Shown piece by piece: positions 12,601 through 26,900 of a DNA stretch of 64,000 nucleotides. Positions within the stretch are counted from its first letter, which is position 1; every line of letters begins with the position of its first letter. The notes under the pieces are model-generated. The model did no database searches. It was not told where the DNA came from and worked only from the letters and a program-made list of their open reading frames with translations. The position numbers were made by a program, and so were the translations under genes. This DNA comes from Siphonodentalium dalli (lineage: Eukaryota > Mollusca > Scaphopoda > Gadilida > Siphonodentaliidae), in NCBI GenBank assembly GCA_032622095.1, contig CP136067.1:80004705-80068704 (forward strand), read 5' to 3'.

Positions 12601-14878
12601 TCGACAAGCGTTGGTGGCTATATTCTGCTGTATGTGCTTGGTTTCTACATGCTCATGTGTAATGTCCTGTTGCTTAACCTCCTTATTGCTATATTTAGGT
12701 GAGTTATTTACTTGTGGAAGGGTACATGCCATTTGTATTAGTTAACATCATTCATTTTCTTTGAAAATTCACAAACATGCATTTGCAATTGTTTACCACC
12801 TTATATTATGGTAATTTTTTGGTGCAGTATTTCATCTTATTATCTGTCCCTTAGCTAACACTTTTTCTGATTGAGCAAAAGCCATCACATGATAATCTGG
12901 GGAAAAGTCATATTGGACTCCCGAAAGTCATATTGGACTCCCGAAAGTCATATTGGACTCCCAAAATTTTTTTAAATTATCGGGATTCCGGGTGACGTCA
13001 TTTGGATAAACATACAGATAGATAATAAAAATGTTGTTATACAATGTTGTGTACAGTATTTGTTTTCTTGTACTTGTCCAGGTTGTGGTGAAAAGTCAAT
13101 ATGACTTTTCACCACAACCTGGACTCGTACAAGAAAAACACATACTGTACACAACATTGCTTAATAACTTTATAATGTTGATTGTTGTTTATTCCAGTAC
13201 TATTCACATTAGTCATTACTCAGGGAGCATTATTAGTATAGACATATAATTTTATTATCTGAACATCCCAGTAAGTGAAGAATAGACCATTCTGATGTAT
13301 ACATTATGAGGGACAGAATACAAGCAGGTGGAAATTGTTAACCCTTTCCATACTAAATGAATTCTCCCACTCAATTATAAACATATACATTGGAATGGTC
13401 TATTATACTTCTGGAGGGGTTTTTCTGGAAAAATAAATAGATGTCAGGTAATATAGTGCAGAAAGAGTCCTATTTATTGTAGGGAAATGTCCAGATACTA
13501 TTAAAGTTCCACCTATGGTCATTTGTTGAACTTGTTATCTGAACATTTCCTATGATATAACTACTCGTCAATGAGTATTTAGTATAGACAGGGTTAAAGC
13601 ATGGTGAAATTCTATTCAGTGAATGCACTTATTGCAAATATAGTGTCTCATTTTGCCAATCATAGTTTAACTTTTTCAGGACGGGAGCTGCACAGGTGCA
13701 GTGTTAAAGATCCTGTGCCAGTGCGTGCTCTTATATATGCAAGTCTACCATATGGAGCCTCGCATATATAAAAGAATGCACTGGCTTACAAGGTCAAGGT
13801 AAATATTGTTAGGCCAATGCATTCTCTTATATATGAGAGGTTCCCTATGGGAGACTCGCATATATAAGAGAATTCATTGGCACAGGGTTTTCGAAATGGT
13901 TTAATGTCACATTCTTAAAGCAGAACCATGACATGTCTTTTGCTTTCATTTCAGTACAACATATGAGAAGATCCAGGACCAGACGGATGAGTACTGGCAT
14001 TTTCAGCGATACAGTCTGATCCACGAGTATTACTCGCGACCAGTTCTACCTCCACCTTTCATTATCATCATTCATATCTACAGATTTTTCAAGACAATAT
14101 GGCATGTATTCTGCAATAAAGCACCAGAAAAGGAAACGTCAGACTTCAGTAAGTTTACTGTTTTCAAACTTGAAGTGGTTACTGCCAGTGGTTACTTCGC
14201 AAAGTTGTGTGCTTCAAGCATGCATTCAGTTTATTGAACACTAGCAGATTAGCCTGCCACTGGCGGAATTGGTCCCATTGGCTTTGGTCGATCCATTAAT
14301 TTTTGTTTTTCAAGGTAACCCAGTACGTTGCTGCGACCGCTGATGCCCGAAATATCACCCAAGGTCATTTGCGGGTACCCGTGTCAAGGTTATGTTGGGT
14401 GGACAAAATAACCCGACAAAAATATTTCCCGTCCCGAGTTGACCATACATAAAAAATTTCACATCGATGTCACCGCTGACTACCGAGATATCACCCAAGG
14501 TCATTTGTGGGTACCCATTTCAAGGTCAAGGTCACCTCGGGCGGACAGACTGACCCGATGAAAATCTCCCCCGTCCCTCGGAACCCCTAAGTACGAAATT
14601 TCGTCTCGATATCCCCAGTTTCCGAGCGAGACGGTCAAATGCCGTATTTTCACTAAAGTAGATAAACGCTCTTTAATAACGACGCGTCATATACAAACGC
14701 TCATTAATTATCACGCTATTAACCCATCAATCCCCATTACGGTGGCAGTTGAAGGGTGAAGGAGTGCTCGGACGTTCTCAGAAGCGGTGCGATGACACTT
14801 CCCGTGGCTTTTTACCCTTAGATAGGAAGTTTGGGCTCAATCGGTGGAGCCGTTTTCGAGTCTATAAAGGATATATAT

Positions 14879-14909
<31 letters not shown>

Positions 14910-17900
14910 CGTATGTCTCAAAATATATAGTAGACTAGCAGATTAGCCCGCCACTGGCGGTATTGGTCCCATGGCTTTGGTCGATCCATTAATTTTTGTT
15001 TTTCAAGGTAACCCCGTACAGGCATATCATATAACCTGACAAAAATATTCCCCGTCCCGAGTTGACCATACATAACAAATTTCATGTCGATGTCACCGCT
15101 GACGACCGAGATATCGCCCAAGGTCATTTGTGGGTACCCGTTTCAAGGTCAAGGTCACCTCAGGCGGACAAACTGGTCGGACGAAAATCTCCCCAGTCCT
15201 TTGGAAGCCCTAAGTACGAAATTAGATATCCCCAGTTTCCAAAAGCAAAAGATATCAGGTAGAATTTGTCAAATATGGACCCTGGTGCAAACACTCGCAG
15301 GGCCCTAAAATTTATTAACATAGGATTTCCCATTCAAATCAATTTATGTCGATAAAACTCTTATTTAAAAAAATTTTAAGATGAGACTTCGTGTGTCTGC
15401 GTAATTTCGAGCGATTATACAAACGCTCATTAATTATCACGCGATTAACCAATCAATCCCCATTGCGGTGGCAGTTGAAAGGTGAATGAGTGGTCGCACG
15501 GGCTCGCGAATGGTCCGATGACCATTCCTGTGGCTTTTTACCCTTAGATAGGAAATTTGGGCTCAATCGGTGGAACCTTTTCGAGTCTATAAAGGACACG
15601 TATATATACATATATATGGAAGTATCAAAATATATATATAGATGATGACAGTCGGCACATATCAAAGACGTATTGCCGCCTTTCTTGTAGAAATATACTA
15701 CGTCGCCATAAGTTTAAAGCCGCCGTGCCGGCAATTTGTGGTATATTACAACGACCACGAAGAGTAACCATGTCGCATCATCAAATGAACTGCCGACTGT
15801 TTGCAACATATTAGTAGTACTCATATTGTTGGAATCTCTTGATACGCGATCAAAGGTTGTTAACCCCTCGATTGTAGATTAAACTCTGTAAAACAAACAC
15901 GGTATTCAATAATACCCGCCATTTTACGACATCTGAAATAGCACAGATTAATCGATGATGGAAATGATAATCTATTATCGGCTTTATCAACGGTTCATCG
16001 ATTATACGATTAATCGTGGCACCCCTAGACATTTGCATTTTCCGTTCTAGAGTTATCCTTCTTTGTTGATTTAAATTCGGGTTTTGTCCTGACCATGTTT
16101 CAATTTGGCACCATGGTGGTATTCCGGCACCCGAAGTGTAACTTCTTGTTATATGTTGTTGTAACTGTATGTCTGGAACCATAAATACATCTTAAACATT
16201 ATATGTTATTTCCATTATACATACTGGTTATTCAGAGACCTACTATTTTCTTTTCAGTGAAGACATTCAAGAACAAGCTTGAAGAAAAATATTTAGTCAA
16301 ATGGGAAGAAGTTATAATTAAGCAATATATTCATAAGAAGAGCTTTGCTGATGCTCAGACGATCGACAAACGTGTTGAATACACCTCGGATAGGTGAGTT
16401 AATGCATATATAAGCTAATATCTATTCTTCATTAAAACCGATAGCTACATAAATTTGTTCCACTCAGAATGGATGGTATTCCTAATAAGTAGTCAAGTGT
16501 GAGTTGAGATTATTTTAGAATATACAGTTATATCTTCTCTTAACATTTTGGCTGCTATACATGTACATCAGTACTGATTACGGACCTAAAATGTCACGCT
16601 GTGTGCTATACGTCAATACTGAGTATGGACCTAATTCCGTATACTAACAGGTGGCCATCATTCATAAGGGGAACTAAGAAATTAGTGCAACTGAACCAGT
16701 GTATATTGACGTTTCAATCAATGTATGGTGTTCCAGGATTGGTAATGATAACAGCATTTGCATGAAGTGATTTATATGGTTTTCATGACATTCCCATTAT
16801 ATTTGTCCACTGCTAAATGGGCAGAATGTCATCATCCCCGCAAACGACGTCATGACAGCATTCAGCAGTGAAGAGGTTAAGTTTCTCATTTTATTTGCTG
16901 ATCATTTAACCCTTTACCCAACAGAATGGCCCTGTGTCAATGCATTCTCTTATATATGCGAGTCGACCATAGGTCGCCTCGCATATATAAGAGAATGCAT
17001 TGGCTTAACACATTAAAAATTATAAAATTGTTAAAGAATGTAAGAAAAAATGGTAAAAAGTGTTAAAAAATGATTTTTTTAGGCCAATGCATTCTCTTAT
17101 ATATGCGAGGCGACCTATGGTCGACTCGCATATATAAGAGAATGCATTGGCACAGGGCATAACTGTAACTATCACAATGTGGTCAAGGAGCCGGTTCCAA
17201 TGATATCCATATTTGTATGGTGTTATTGAGACAGACCCAAGATATTTTAGGCTGTTGAAGCTTTATTTGGCCGGTTTGTTGGGTAAAGGGTTAACCTGTT
17301 GGTAGGGTGTCTGTATATAACCATTAAACAGACCTTACAGCAATCATCTCATTGTAAATTCCCTGTTATCTTTGTAGGATGGATCATCTTATCAACAAGG
17401 TTGAGGAGTTACAAGACCAGACTCAGTCACCTAAGTCACTCCTATCATCAACACCTTATCTGAATAGGCAGCTGTCCATTGGTGACTCATCAGAATTAGA
17501 TCAAAGAATACACTCTCTTGAACAGAAGGTAATAAATTCCCTATACCCCTACTTGTTGAAGTGAATCACAGTGGGTATACTAGATTACATACATCTGGTC
17601 CATTCGTTCATGCAGATATCTCAGGCATAGGTTAATTATGGGATCTGAATAAAATTGGTAAAGGGTGTTGGTAATCTATCATATAATGTGCTATCTACAG
17701 TAAAGAATGTAATAACTTAACCCTTCCATGACTGGAGTTTCTTGAAATTTTGCGAAAACCCTAGCTGTGCCAATTCATTCTCCTATATATGCGAGGCTCC
17801 CTATGGGAGACTCACATATATATATAAAAGAACACACTGGAACATGGCACAGCTCACATCATGAAAGGGTTATTAAGGTGGCTCATAACTTCAACTCTCA

Positions 17901-20900
17901 AACAACACCTAGTAATCCCTTACTTTTGTCACATTCTGGGATCAAATAGACTGAAAAATATGTGAAATACTTATACAGGCTTTACATAATGATACAGAAA
18001 GACTTTCTGGGGTCATAGAAATTCATTAACTGCTTTAAACATTTCACACAGAAGTGATCAAGACGAACACTCTTTATTTTTTCACATCAAGAAGACACTA
18101 ACAGAGAATGCTCTTTATTTTTTTTACATACGGGAGGGGAAAAAAACTTTATTTCTCTGTGGTGTGATAATCCATCATTTCCATGTGGTCTTTTGAAGGA
18201 ATACATATTTGATATGAAAGTATTTGATGCATTTATCAACCTTTTTGTTTCATAATACTTGACAAAGACGAGCATTTGCTACGTTTAATTCGAGGCTTGC
18301 CGTGAAGGATCCAGGGATTTTTTGGGGATCGACACCTGTTTTCGGGCAATGATATGCCATAGGCATATCCCGAAGGCTTGAGTGGGGTAGGTGCGGGAAG
18401 GGGTGTCCCCCTGCTAATTGTGGGGGGTCCGGGTGTTCGCCCGGGGAATTTTTTTGAAAATCTATTGCATTGGGAGCTAATCTAGGGCTCTCTGAGTCAG
18501 TATTTTGAATTTTACTGAGAGCTAGGTCAGTTTGATCAAGTTTCTCAAGTGTGACTTTGGACATTTTTATATATGTATGGGATTGGAAATGCAGATATCA
18601 GATATCTTTTGGTTCAATGAATTATGCTTATCCTGCTTGAAATGAGACTTAACGTTATCACTCTAATTCACATACTAGGCTATTTTCTAAAATTCAAGTG
18701 AGAGACGACATAATATACTACTAGTAGTAGTGCGAAACAATGTCTATTAAGTTAGTAATTACTATTAGTACTAATATCTATATTAATTATTCATTTGGTA
18801 TGATGAGATCCCACCTGATAACCAGGTTGATTTTATTAAATTGTCACTGTTCCTATACTGTATTGTGGAATTTCACTTGAATTTGATTGAAATACTGAAG
18901 TCTGAAGGCTGAATGATAACAAACCTGAACTCAAACTATTTGAAGTTTTCACAGATGAAAGCTAGATAAAGCCAAACATACTTTACAGTATGGTTCCAAC
19001 TATTAAAGTTAAATCTTTTTTTTTTTTAAATATGAATTTTATTTTGGGCGCCTGAAGTTTGGGCGCCCAAACTGGTAAACGGTATGAAAACTGGCCTGGA
19101 TATGTCCCTGGCTTGAAGACTGTTAGTTTCGTTCTTTTCTGTTCCTCTCCACGATCCAGGATATATATATAGACTGCGATACTAGTGGGTGCAATTCTGC
19201 CCCCTACTATTTTTGGATAAGACCTTTTGACTTAATAATTGACTTGAGTTAGACTTCAGCATAGGGGAGTGCAGGTTGCCTGTGGGGATTGTACTGTCGC
19301 TATATATAAAAACGTCATTCCCATGAAAAGAGATGATTGTCTGTGCCAGTCTCTGATACCCATGATGTTACGGAGTGGAGGCATATAGCTGGTGTCGGTC
19401 TAGAAGATTGTGAGCCATTTTAAGATTTAGATAACTCAATGCATAATGTGTTCTCACATGATTATAATTATGACCTGCTTTTCCAATCCAACATTCGTTC
19501 CCAATAGTATAAGGTCTAAAAAAAATTTTTATTTCAGGAGCAATTTTTATATGGTCCCTTGAATAAAGGATTGTATTATATAAAATGTCTATATGTCATC
19601 TTCTTTGTAAAACTATAACACTCTACACAAATCAAAAGTTTAATAATTCCTTTTTTATATGCACCTAGATGACCTTGACATTTCAATCACTTGACTGGAT
19701 TATGAAATCAATGATGGAGAACAAGCTAGGCTCAAAGAATATTCCATTACCAATACTACCGACTCTCCTGCAAGAGGAACAGACAGGTAACCATTATAAT
19801 ATTTATCCATATTCAAGATGTCGTACAACACATGTCGATCACAGGATTCGCAGAGCAATTGTGAATTCTGCGTGTTCAGTGAATTCTACATCTGCAATTC
19901 CCTGACTTTTGTGTAAAATCGCATGGGTCATTGTAATTATTCAAATCATGATTGTTTAATTGAATGACCTTCATTATATTAAATACTCCTTCTGTCTTTG
20001 TCATTTTACTTCAATGCAAACAATTAATTCGAACATTTCCTTGTGAATTGTATGAATCTGCTTATGATTCGCTGGCCGAATCGCCGCAGACATAGAGCAG
20101 GTATGTAGTTAATGAGGCAGCTGTTAATCACACGATGCTTGTGGTTCATTAGCCAACTGCAAACTCTTATTGTATTCTGATTTGAAAAATTTACATTATT
20201 CATGCACATTACATGCCACATGGAATGGCTAAATTTAAACACTTGCTCTACAAAATACTCATTGACATCATCCTATCTGCTCATCTGTATTTCGTCTGCT
20301 TTTGTTTTCTAAACATCCCTCCAGATGAATAATATACCATTGCAATGTATACTTAAAAACTGAATGGGAGAATCCATTAAGTAAAGAAAGGGTAAAGGAT
20401 GCCATATCGGGCCAGGCAGCATCATTTTCAATATAATCATCGAAACATATCATTATACTTCCTACCATGATATTTTTGGGAGTGTAAACTGGAATCATCT
20501 TCTCCATCCGTCTATGGCCACAACTTTGTTTGAGCTTTTATTCCTTCATTTTCATGTCAATATCATGGCAAATATTTGCCACCATGGCAATCTTTAAAGG
20601 TACTCAATCTGATAAGACGGTCCCCATATCATCAAGATACAACAACAATAACATTTCTTCAAAATATGCTTTAGTTATCAGAATTGATTAATTGCAACAA
20701 AATAATGCTAACCACTGTCAACTATGGTATAAAATTTCCCAAAATGTGTTATTTATCAACGTTTTGTTCAATGAAATATAGCCCTATTATCACTTGAGTA
20801 TCACAAATTTTTGCCATATTACCACTTGATTTTAGAGTTATCAATCTTCATCCACAATTTTGTCTGAGCCCATCCATTTGATAATGTTTTTCTGAGCCAC

Positions 20901-23900
20901 AAATAATTGCACATCTCAAGAAATAACAAACTTCAAAAATCGATGGTTTTCTCGACTCAAATCAAATATTTTTTACCCCGAAGCCAAAGAAATAGTAATT
21001 TAGGAGCATTAATTTGGATAATGCATCTTTAAACCTGCAAAATCAATCTGACTAATATTATTGGAGTGATCAGCTGAGTTAATACTCTTTTTTGCATACA
21101 TCAATTATTCCTTCATTTTCTGGGCATTTTTTTTAACCCTTCCATGACTGGAGCTTCGTGAAATTTTGCGAAAATCCTGTGCATTCTCTTATATATGCGA
21201 GTCTCCCATGGGAGCCTCGCATATATAAGACAATGCATTGTCCTAACAATATTTACCTTGAACTTGTAATCCAGTGCATTTACTTATATATGTGACGCTC
21301 CTGTCATGAAAGTGTTAAACTTTCCACAGATATTCACCACCATTGAAGGCTGTGCAAGGGTAATTATGAGATTAAACTTGAATATAATTTTCTTGTTTTA
21401 AGAAAAGCCATTATTCAAAATGCTACCCCTATTTGCGGGACTTATGCCTTTATTTGCCTGAGCACCTTTTTATTAAAATTTTTAAAGGCCTGTTTTGTTT
21501 TATTTCAGCCAAAAAGATTGAGTTCGATAGATCTCAAAAAGACAAAGAAATTGTTGAGAAAATGATAGAGGAGAGAATTGAAGTCCACGCTATATCACGA
21601 ATATCTCCATATTATATGTCTACAGTAAGACGATATAAAGTACCGGATGACAAAGTGCTCTGGAAGGTAATAGTCACTTATTTTAAGTGGACATTTTGTG
21701 AAGTGTCATAATACATTTAAAGATCTATTCAAGGGACTCAAAGCCTTCACAATGGGGAATTATGAAAAGTCATGGACGTCTTGTAAAACAGCTATCATCA
21801 ACAAGTACATGCAAGCCTTGAAATAGTGTGCCTGTTATTTGCAGAATGAGGTCCCCAGAGGGTGAATTTAGTGATGCTACCCCGCATAGCAGACTAGCAT
21901 CACCAAATTCACCCTCTGGGAACCTCAGTCTGCTGAGTTGTAAGCAGAATGAGGTCCCCAGAGGGTGAATTTGGTGATGCTAGCTCGCTATGTGGGGTAG
22001 CATCACTAAATTCACCCTCTGGGGACCTCATTCTGCAAATGACAGACACACTATTTCAAGGCTTGAGTACATGTAAAAATATTTCAACTTTGTTCTTCTT
22101 TTTATTTATGAATAAATTCTCCAATAATGAGAATTCGCTTATCAAAATAATTGTTAGGTAAACATATTGTCACAGCTACATTACTGTTTAAATTCCAATT
22201 AGTCCAATAAAATATCATAGTCCAATAAATTGAAAGGTAAGCATTGGAAAATGTCAAAGCATTGAAAAATATTCTTAAAAACAGACTAATAGACTAATAA
22301 ATATTTGAATTACCCGCGCTATTAGCAATATTTATTGACAAATCGCTGTAACAGTAATGCTTACATCACAGTTTCAGGGGTTTCAACATGGGAAGTATCT
22401 TCATCTATAGTCAATATGAGAACACAGTTATAATGTTAATGAGGTATCCCAGCACCCATGGTGCAACCTCTTGTTATTGCTGACCCCCCAAATATCAAAA
22501 TTTACAAAATGGATTGATAGAAAATTCTATATCAAACAAAATAATGTATTTAACCTCTTCGCTGCTTAATGACGTTATGTCGTCGTGTGCTGGGCTGTTG
22601 ACGTTATTGCCATTTTCCAATGGGAAAATATAACGGGAATATCACAAGAACCATAAAACTGACTCAGTTGATAGGCTATTATCATTCACAATCATGGAAC
22701 ATCATACACTGTTTGAAACTTCGAGATACAGTTATTCCGATGCACCAATCTCCGAGTTCCAGTTATGTATAGTGGCCTACTTCTAGTGTGCTGAAGTAGG
22801 TCCGTAGTACCTACGGACCATATAGCACACGGCGTGCACTTTTACATCCGTAATAGTTACGGACGTCATAGCAGCGAAGAGGTTAAGGCATTTATTGCTC
22901 CTCAAATGTGTTAGTCAATTTCAATAAATTGCGTATCGCTTAAATGCATAATTCAGATATTTGCATTAAATATGCATGCAACAAACTATTTTCTCATAAA
23001 GAGACTATTTTTTAATTGTTTATTTTTTAATTGTTTATTTGCATAATGGTCACACTGTATACCATTTTGTGCATAACATATGCCAAAAATGTTGCTGAGA
23101 CGGGGTAGAAAGTCATCCCATGGTGCCAAATTGATAGCAATTTGTAAATAATGTTAACATAAAACAAAGTTGTAGTTGTTGACGACCATCACAAGACCGA
23201 AGACATTCAAATGGCAATGTTATAACGAACCAAAGCCGGACGCTTTGGGTCGTATATAGACTATATCTGATTTTGTGACATCACCAATTTTTATCTAATA
23301 CGACACTGCTGTTTTGAATTTTTGTGAGCACTTTTGTCGCACAGTAGATCGGTGAGCTTAAAGCATTAATGTCGTAATCTGAAATAAACGTGTGCGTCTT
23401 TCAATCGCCGGCGTTCCAAAATGAGGGGAGTTACTTTCCGAATTATGCACAGTGAAGTTCATTGGTAGCCGCTGTTTACATTTTATTGAGAACATAATTA
23501 TAACATATTATGGACTGTCAAATATTTGCATTGGAGTGGCTTAAATATATAAATGTCGCGTGCAATGGGAAAATCTCAATCACTCTGGCTGGGCTGGAGA
23601 CAATGCTGGAATCGAAATCAAAATTTGTGATGCAAGCAAACGTTATTATATCGCGTTTAAATTATCCTAATATTACATAGTACATACTAGAATCTGATAA
23701 TCCTCAGATATCCTTCTATTTTCATGAATCGACAAGAAACACATACTTATGAACAAAGCAGAAGAAGCATTCAGGTTATCGCAAATTCGGTCGATGGCCA
23801 CATGATGACGTTGTTCATCGAGTTTCGTTGAAATCGACATGATGACATTTTATGAATGAAATGAACATGATGAAATCGACAAGCTTCTTCGTATAGTACA

Positions 23901-26900
23901 CATCTCAATCCGATTGCACACACAGCGTCAATAATATAATGGTTAATTTCAGTAACATACTCCCCTCTAGACAACAACCAACAGTATTGACTTTTGAATA
24001 CTTTCAGTTTGATGTTGGTAGTTTATATTCTATAATAATTTGTACAAGAGGAACAGCTTTTAAAAGTTTTTTATTTAGGTTTTAAGTCTGAGTCCGTGAG
24101 CTCGTAGTCTGTTTGCATTGTGAATCTCTGATTTCTCACATGCCTTCATGTATGATATGATTGACCTAATTTATACACGAAATTGCTATAGGACCCACTC
24201 TGTCGATGAACCCTTGTGCATGTCTGGAGTGAAATATATCATAATCACACCACGATATAAGGTCTAAGTTATTCTTATTTGATGGGAATACGCATCTATG
24301 AAGTTATTTTATAGGATTAAAGACATAGATATATCCTAGCTTATGCATGTGTTTAGCTGTGGTTCGTTAATTATGCAAGCATATGGTCATATTATTACCC
24401 ACAGGCTTTTCTATATCTTCTGAAATGCTAATTCTGTTCACACACATTTCCAGCATGTTTACATATTTCCATATTGCATGATTTATTAAAATTTGTATAT
24501 TAATTTGTCTGTTGAATTGTGTTTGCTTCGTACAAACACAAGTAAACAGCTGCATAATTATTCCAGTTATGGTTTCAACTGAAAGTGAAAGTAAGATACT
24601 GGGAATCCTATCGGCAGATCAAGTTATGTAATGTTACAGTAAATACTTCCCAAATATAGTTATATTCATAAAGACATTAATTCATTAATAAAGCAAGATA
24701 CACATGCTAAATATTGACCTAATTTACGAAAACGTAATTCCGATTCTTTTATTTCTCTGGTTCACAAACAAAACAAACTCATAAATGCATGCTTTACTCA
24801 GGTGTAAATTTGACCTGATAAAGTCCTGAATCATAACTGGAATCTACAGTAAGCCCCAGCATAAATTTAAATGAACGATGACAAAGACAAATTGAGGACC
24901 ACGTGCAATAGAAACCGCCAAGGTTCCATAGAAACACATGCTATCAAAACAGTGACCTCTGTTCCAATTCTGCAAACTGCTGTTAACAGCCTGGATGTCA
25001 TTTGTGAGTGATTGAATTATATAAGGTGTCACAAACTGACAGGCTTCCATTTATATTAAAGTGATGTGAAAAAAGTGATGTGAAACATTCCAGCAGGGTG
25101 ATCAAATAGAAATGGAGAATATTATATGCTCAAAGTAATTATTCTTATCTATTAACGAAATGGATGACTATCGATGGCGAAATTGTTTGCTTTAGTTTAT
25201 TGCTGATTGATGCATCCCGAATCGAGATGTAAATATTTACAATTGAGCGTAGTTCAGACGATGTTTTCTATGGAGTGGAATATGGTCGACTTAATTGTTA
25301 TCGCACCCGAACAAGTCCATAATATGTCTTTAATAAAAATAACATTGGTGCTCAATTTTGCAAACAATTATGTTTGACACTAACTAATCTGTTGTTTTGC
25401 AATGAATTTAATTATCAGCTAGAGCATGATTTTATTTCAACCCTGAAGATAGTTAGAGACTCAAGTTTAACAATGATCCATGTAATGAACAGAGTTATCC
25501 TTCTTCCCATAGTGCAATATACCGGTAGATACATAAATGGCACTGACAGATATGCATGAATTACTGGGTAATCAATTGGGTTTTTGACTAACTACGCCAT
25601 TTTGAAAAAAATGGGACGTATATATGTTATTGGTCTGTCCGTCCGTCTGTCTAGCCATCAGCTTTTTTCATTTCCAATGACAACTTTTGTAAGTCTGTAC
25701 TGAATGGAATGAAATTTGGTATGTTTACTAGCCCAAAATACAGGTCAAGTTCGAATTTGGGTTCCGTACACCAATTTTCACCAGAGTTATGGACCTTTGT
25801 TGAAATTACCACAGGCTTATTTTGCCATGCCCTAGCGATGCTCTTGTTGTTAGTTTGATCAGGTTTGGTGATAACAAAATGTTTGTTTTATTAGATTACG
25901 ATGATGGCATGCATTTCTTACATGTATTTTATTGCATAAATTATGACTATACGCACGTGTGCAGTCTTTTATACAGCCCTCTTAATTCAGATTGTTTGGC
26001 TTCGGCAATCCGCTACAGCAATCCTTTGCCATGGCCCAGCTTACTTCAGCAAATGGCTTCGGCATAGCTGATTGCCATAGCTAATTAATTATGAGGGCTA
26101 TTTATAGAATGGGGATTGCAGGCAAGAAAATAGTTTTATTCTTGAATATTACTGGATTTTAGATGTTGACAAAATATCAAATTAAATTAAATTGAGACAA
26201 ATTAATATAGATTAGGGCTCTAATATATGCCTATTTATTTTGAAACAAACAAAATTACCGATAATAGAAAGCAACTACTGGTACCGGAAATTGAATAAAC
26301 GAAACAAACAACGAGATTGATATCTATATAGACCAATGCTGTAAACAACATCATAGCTGGGGGTATTACTTGATTCCGGGGGTATGCGGCTGATACGGAC
26401 CCTGGCTCTTACGGACCCTGGCTTTTACGGACCTCCGGCTCATACGGACCCTGGCTTATACGGACCCCGGCTGTTACGGACCCTGGCTTTTACGGAGCTC
26501 CGGCTCATACGGACCTCATTCAAATTAAATAAAAATTTATCAGCATGAATCCACTGAGTTCGATTTGTTGTGAAAAAAGGTTTGTAAAAACAAAGATGGT
26601 ATATAGATTTCTTAAGATTTTTAAGATCGACAAATGTTTTAAGAAAGGCAACAGAAAGCTAGTATCCAGTGGCGGCTATATGCTTTGTTTACAAGCGGAC
26701 CCAGAAGAAGATATGCATTTTGTCAGTATTTTAATTTATTTTATTTTAATTTATTCAAATAAAGAAAAATCTACCTATATAATTTTAAAAATTAATTTAA
26801 TTTAAATTGAGGTCCGCATGAGCCGGAGGTCCATAAAAGCCATGGTCCGTAAAAGCCGGGGTCCGTATAAGCCAGGGTCCGTATGAGCCGGAGGTCCGTA

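Noticed and set aside
13031-13249. Paired frames on both strands with similar peptides
   Set aside because: They are mirror translations of a palindrome.
26545-26805. 86-codon frame in the centre of the foldback element
   Set aside because: Lys/Ile-rich AT-driven composition without a recognisable domain.
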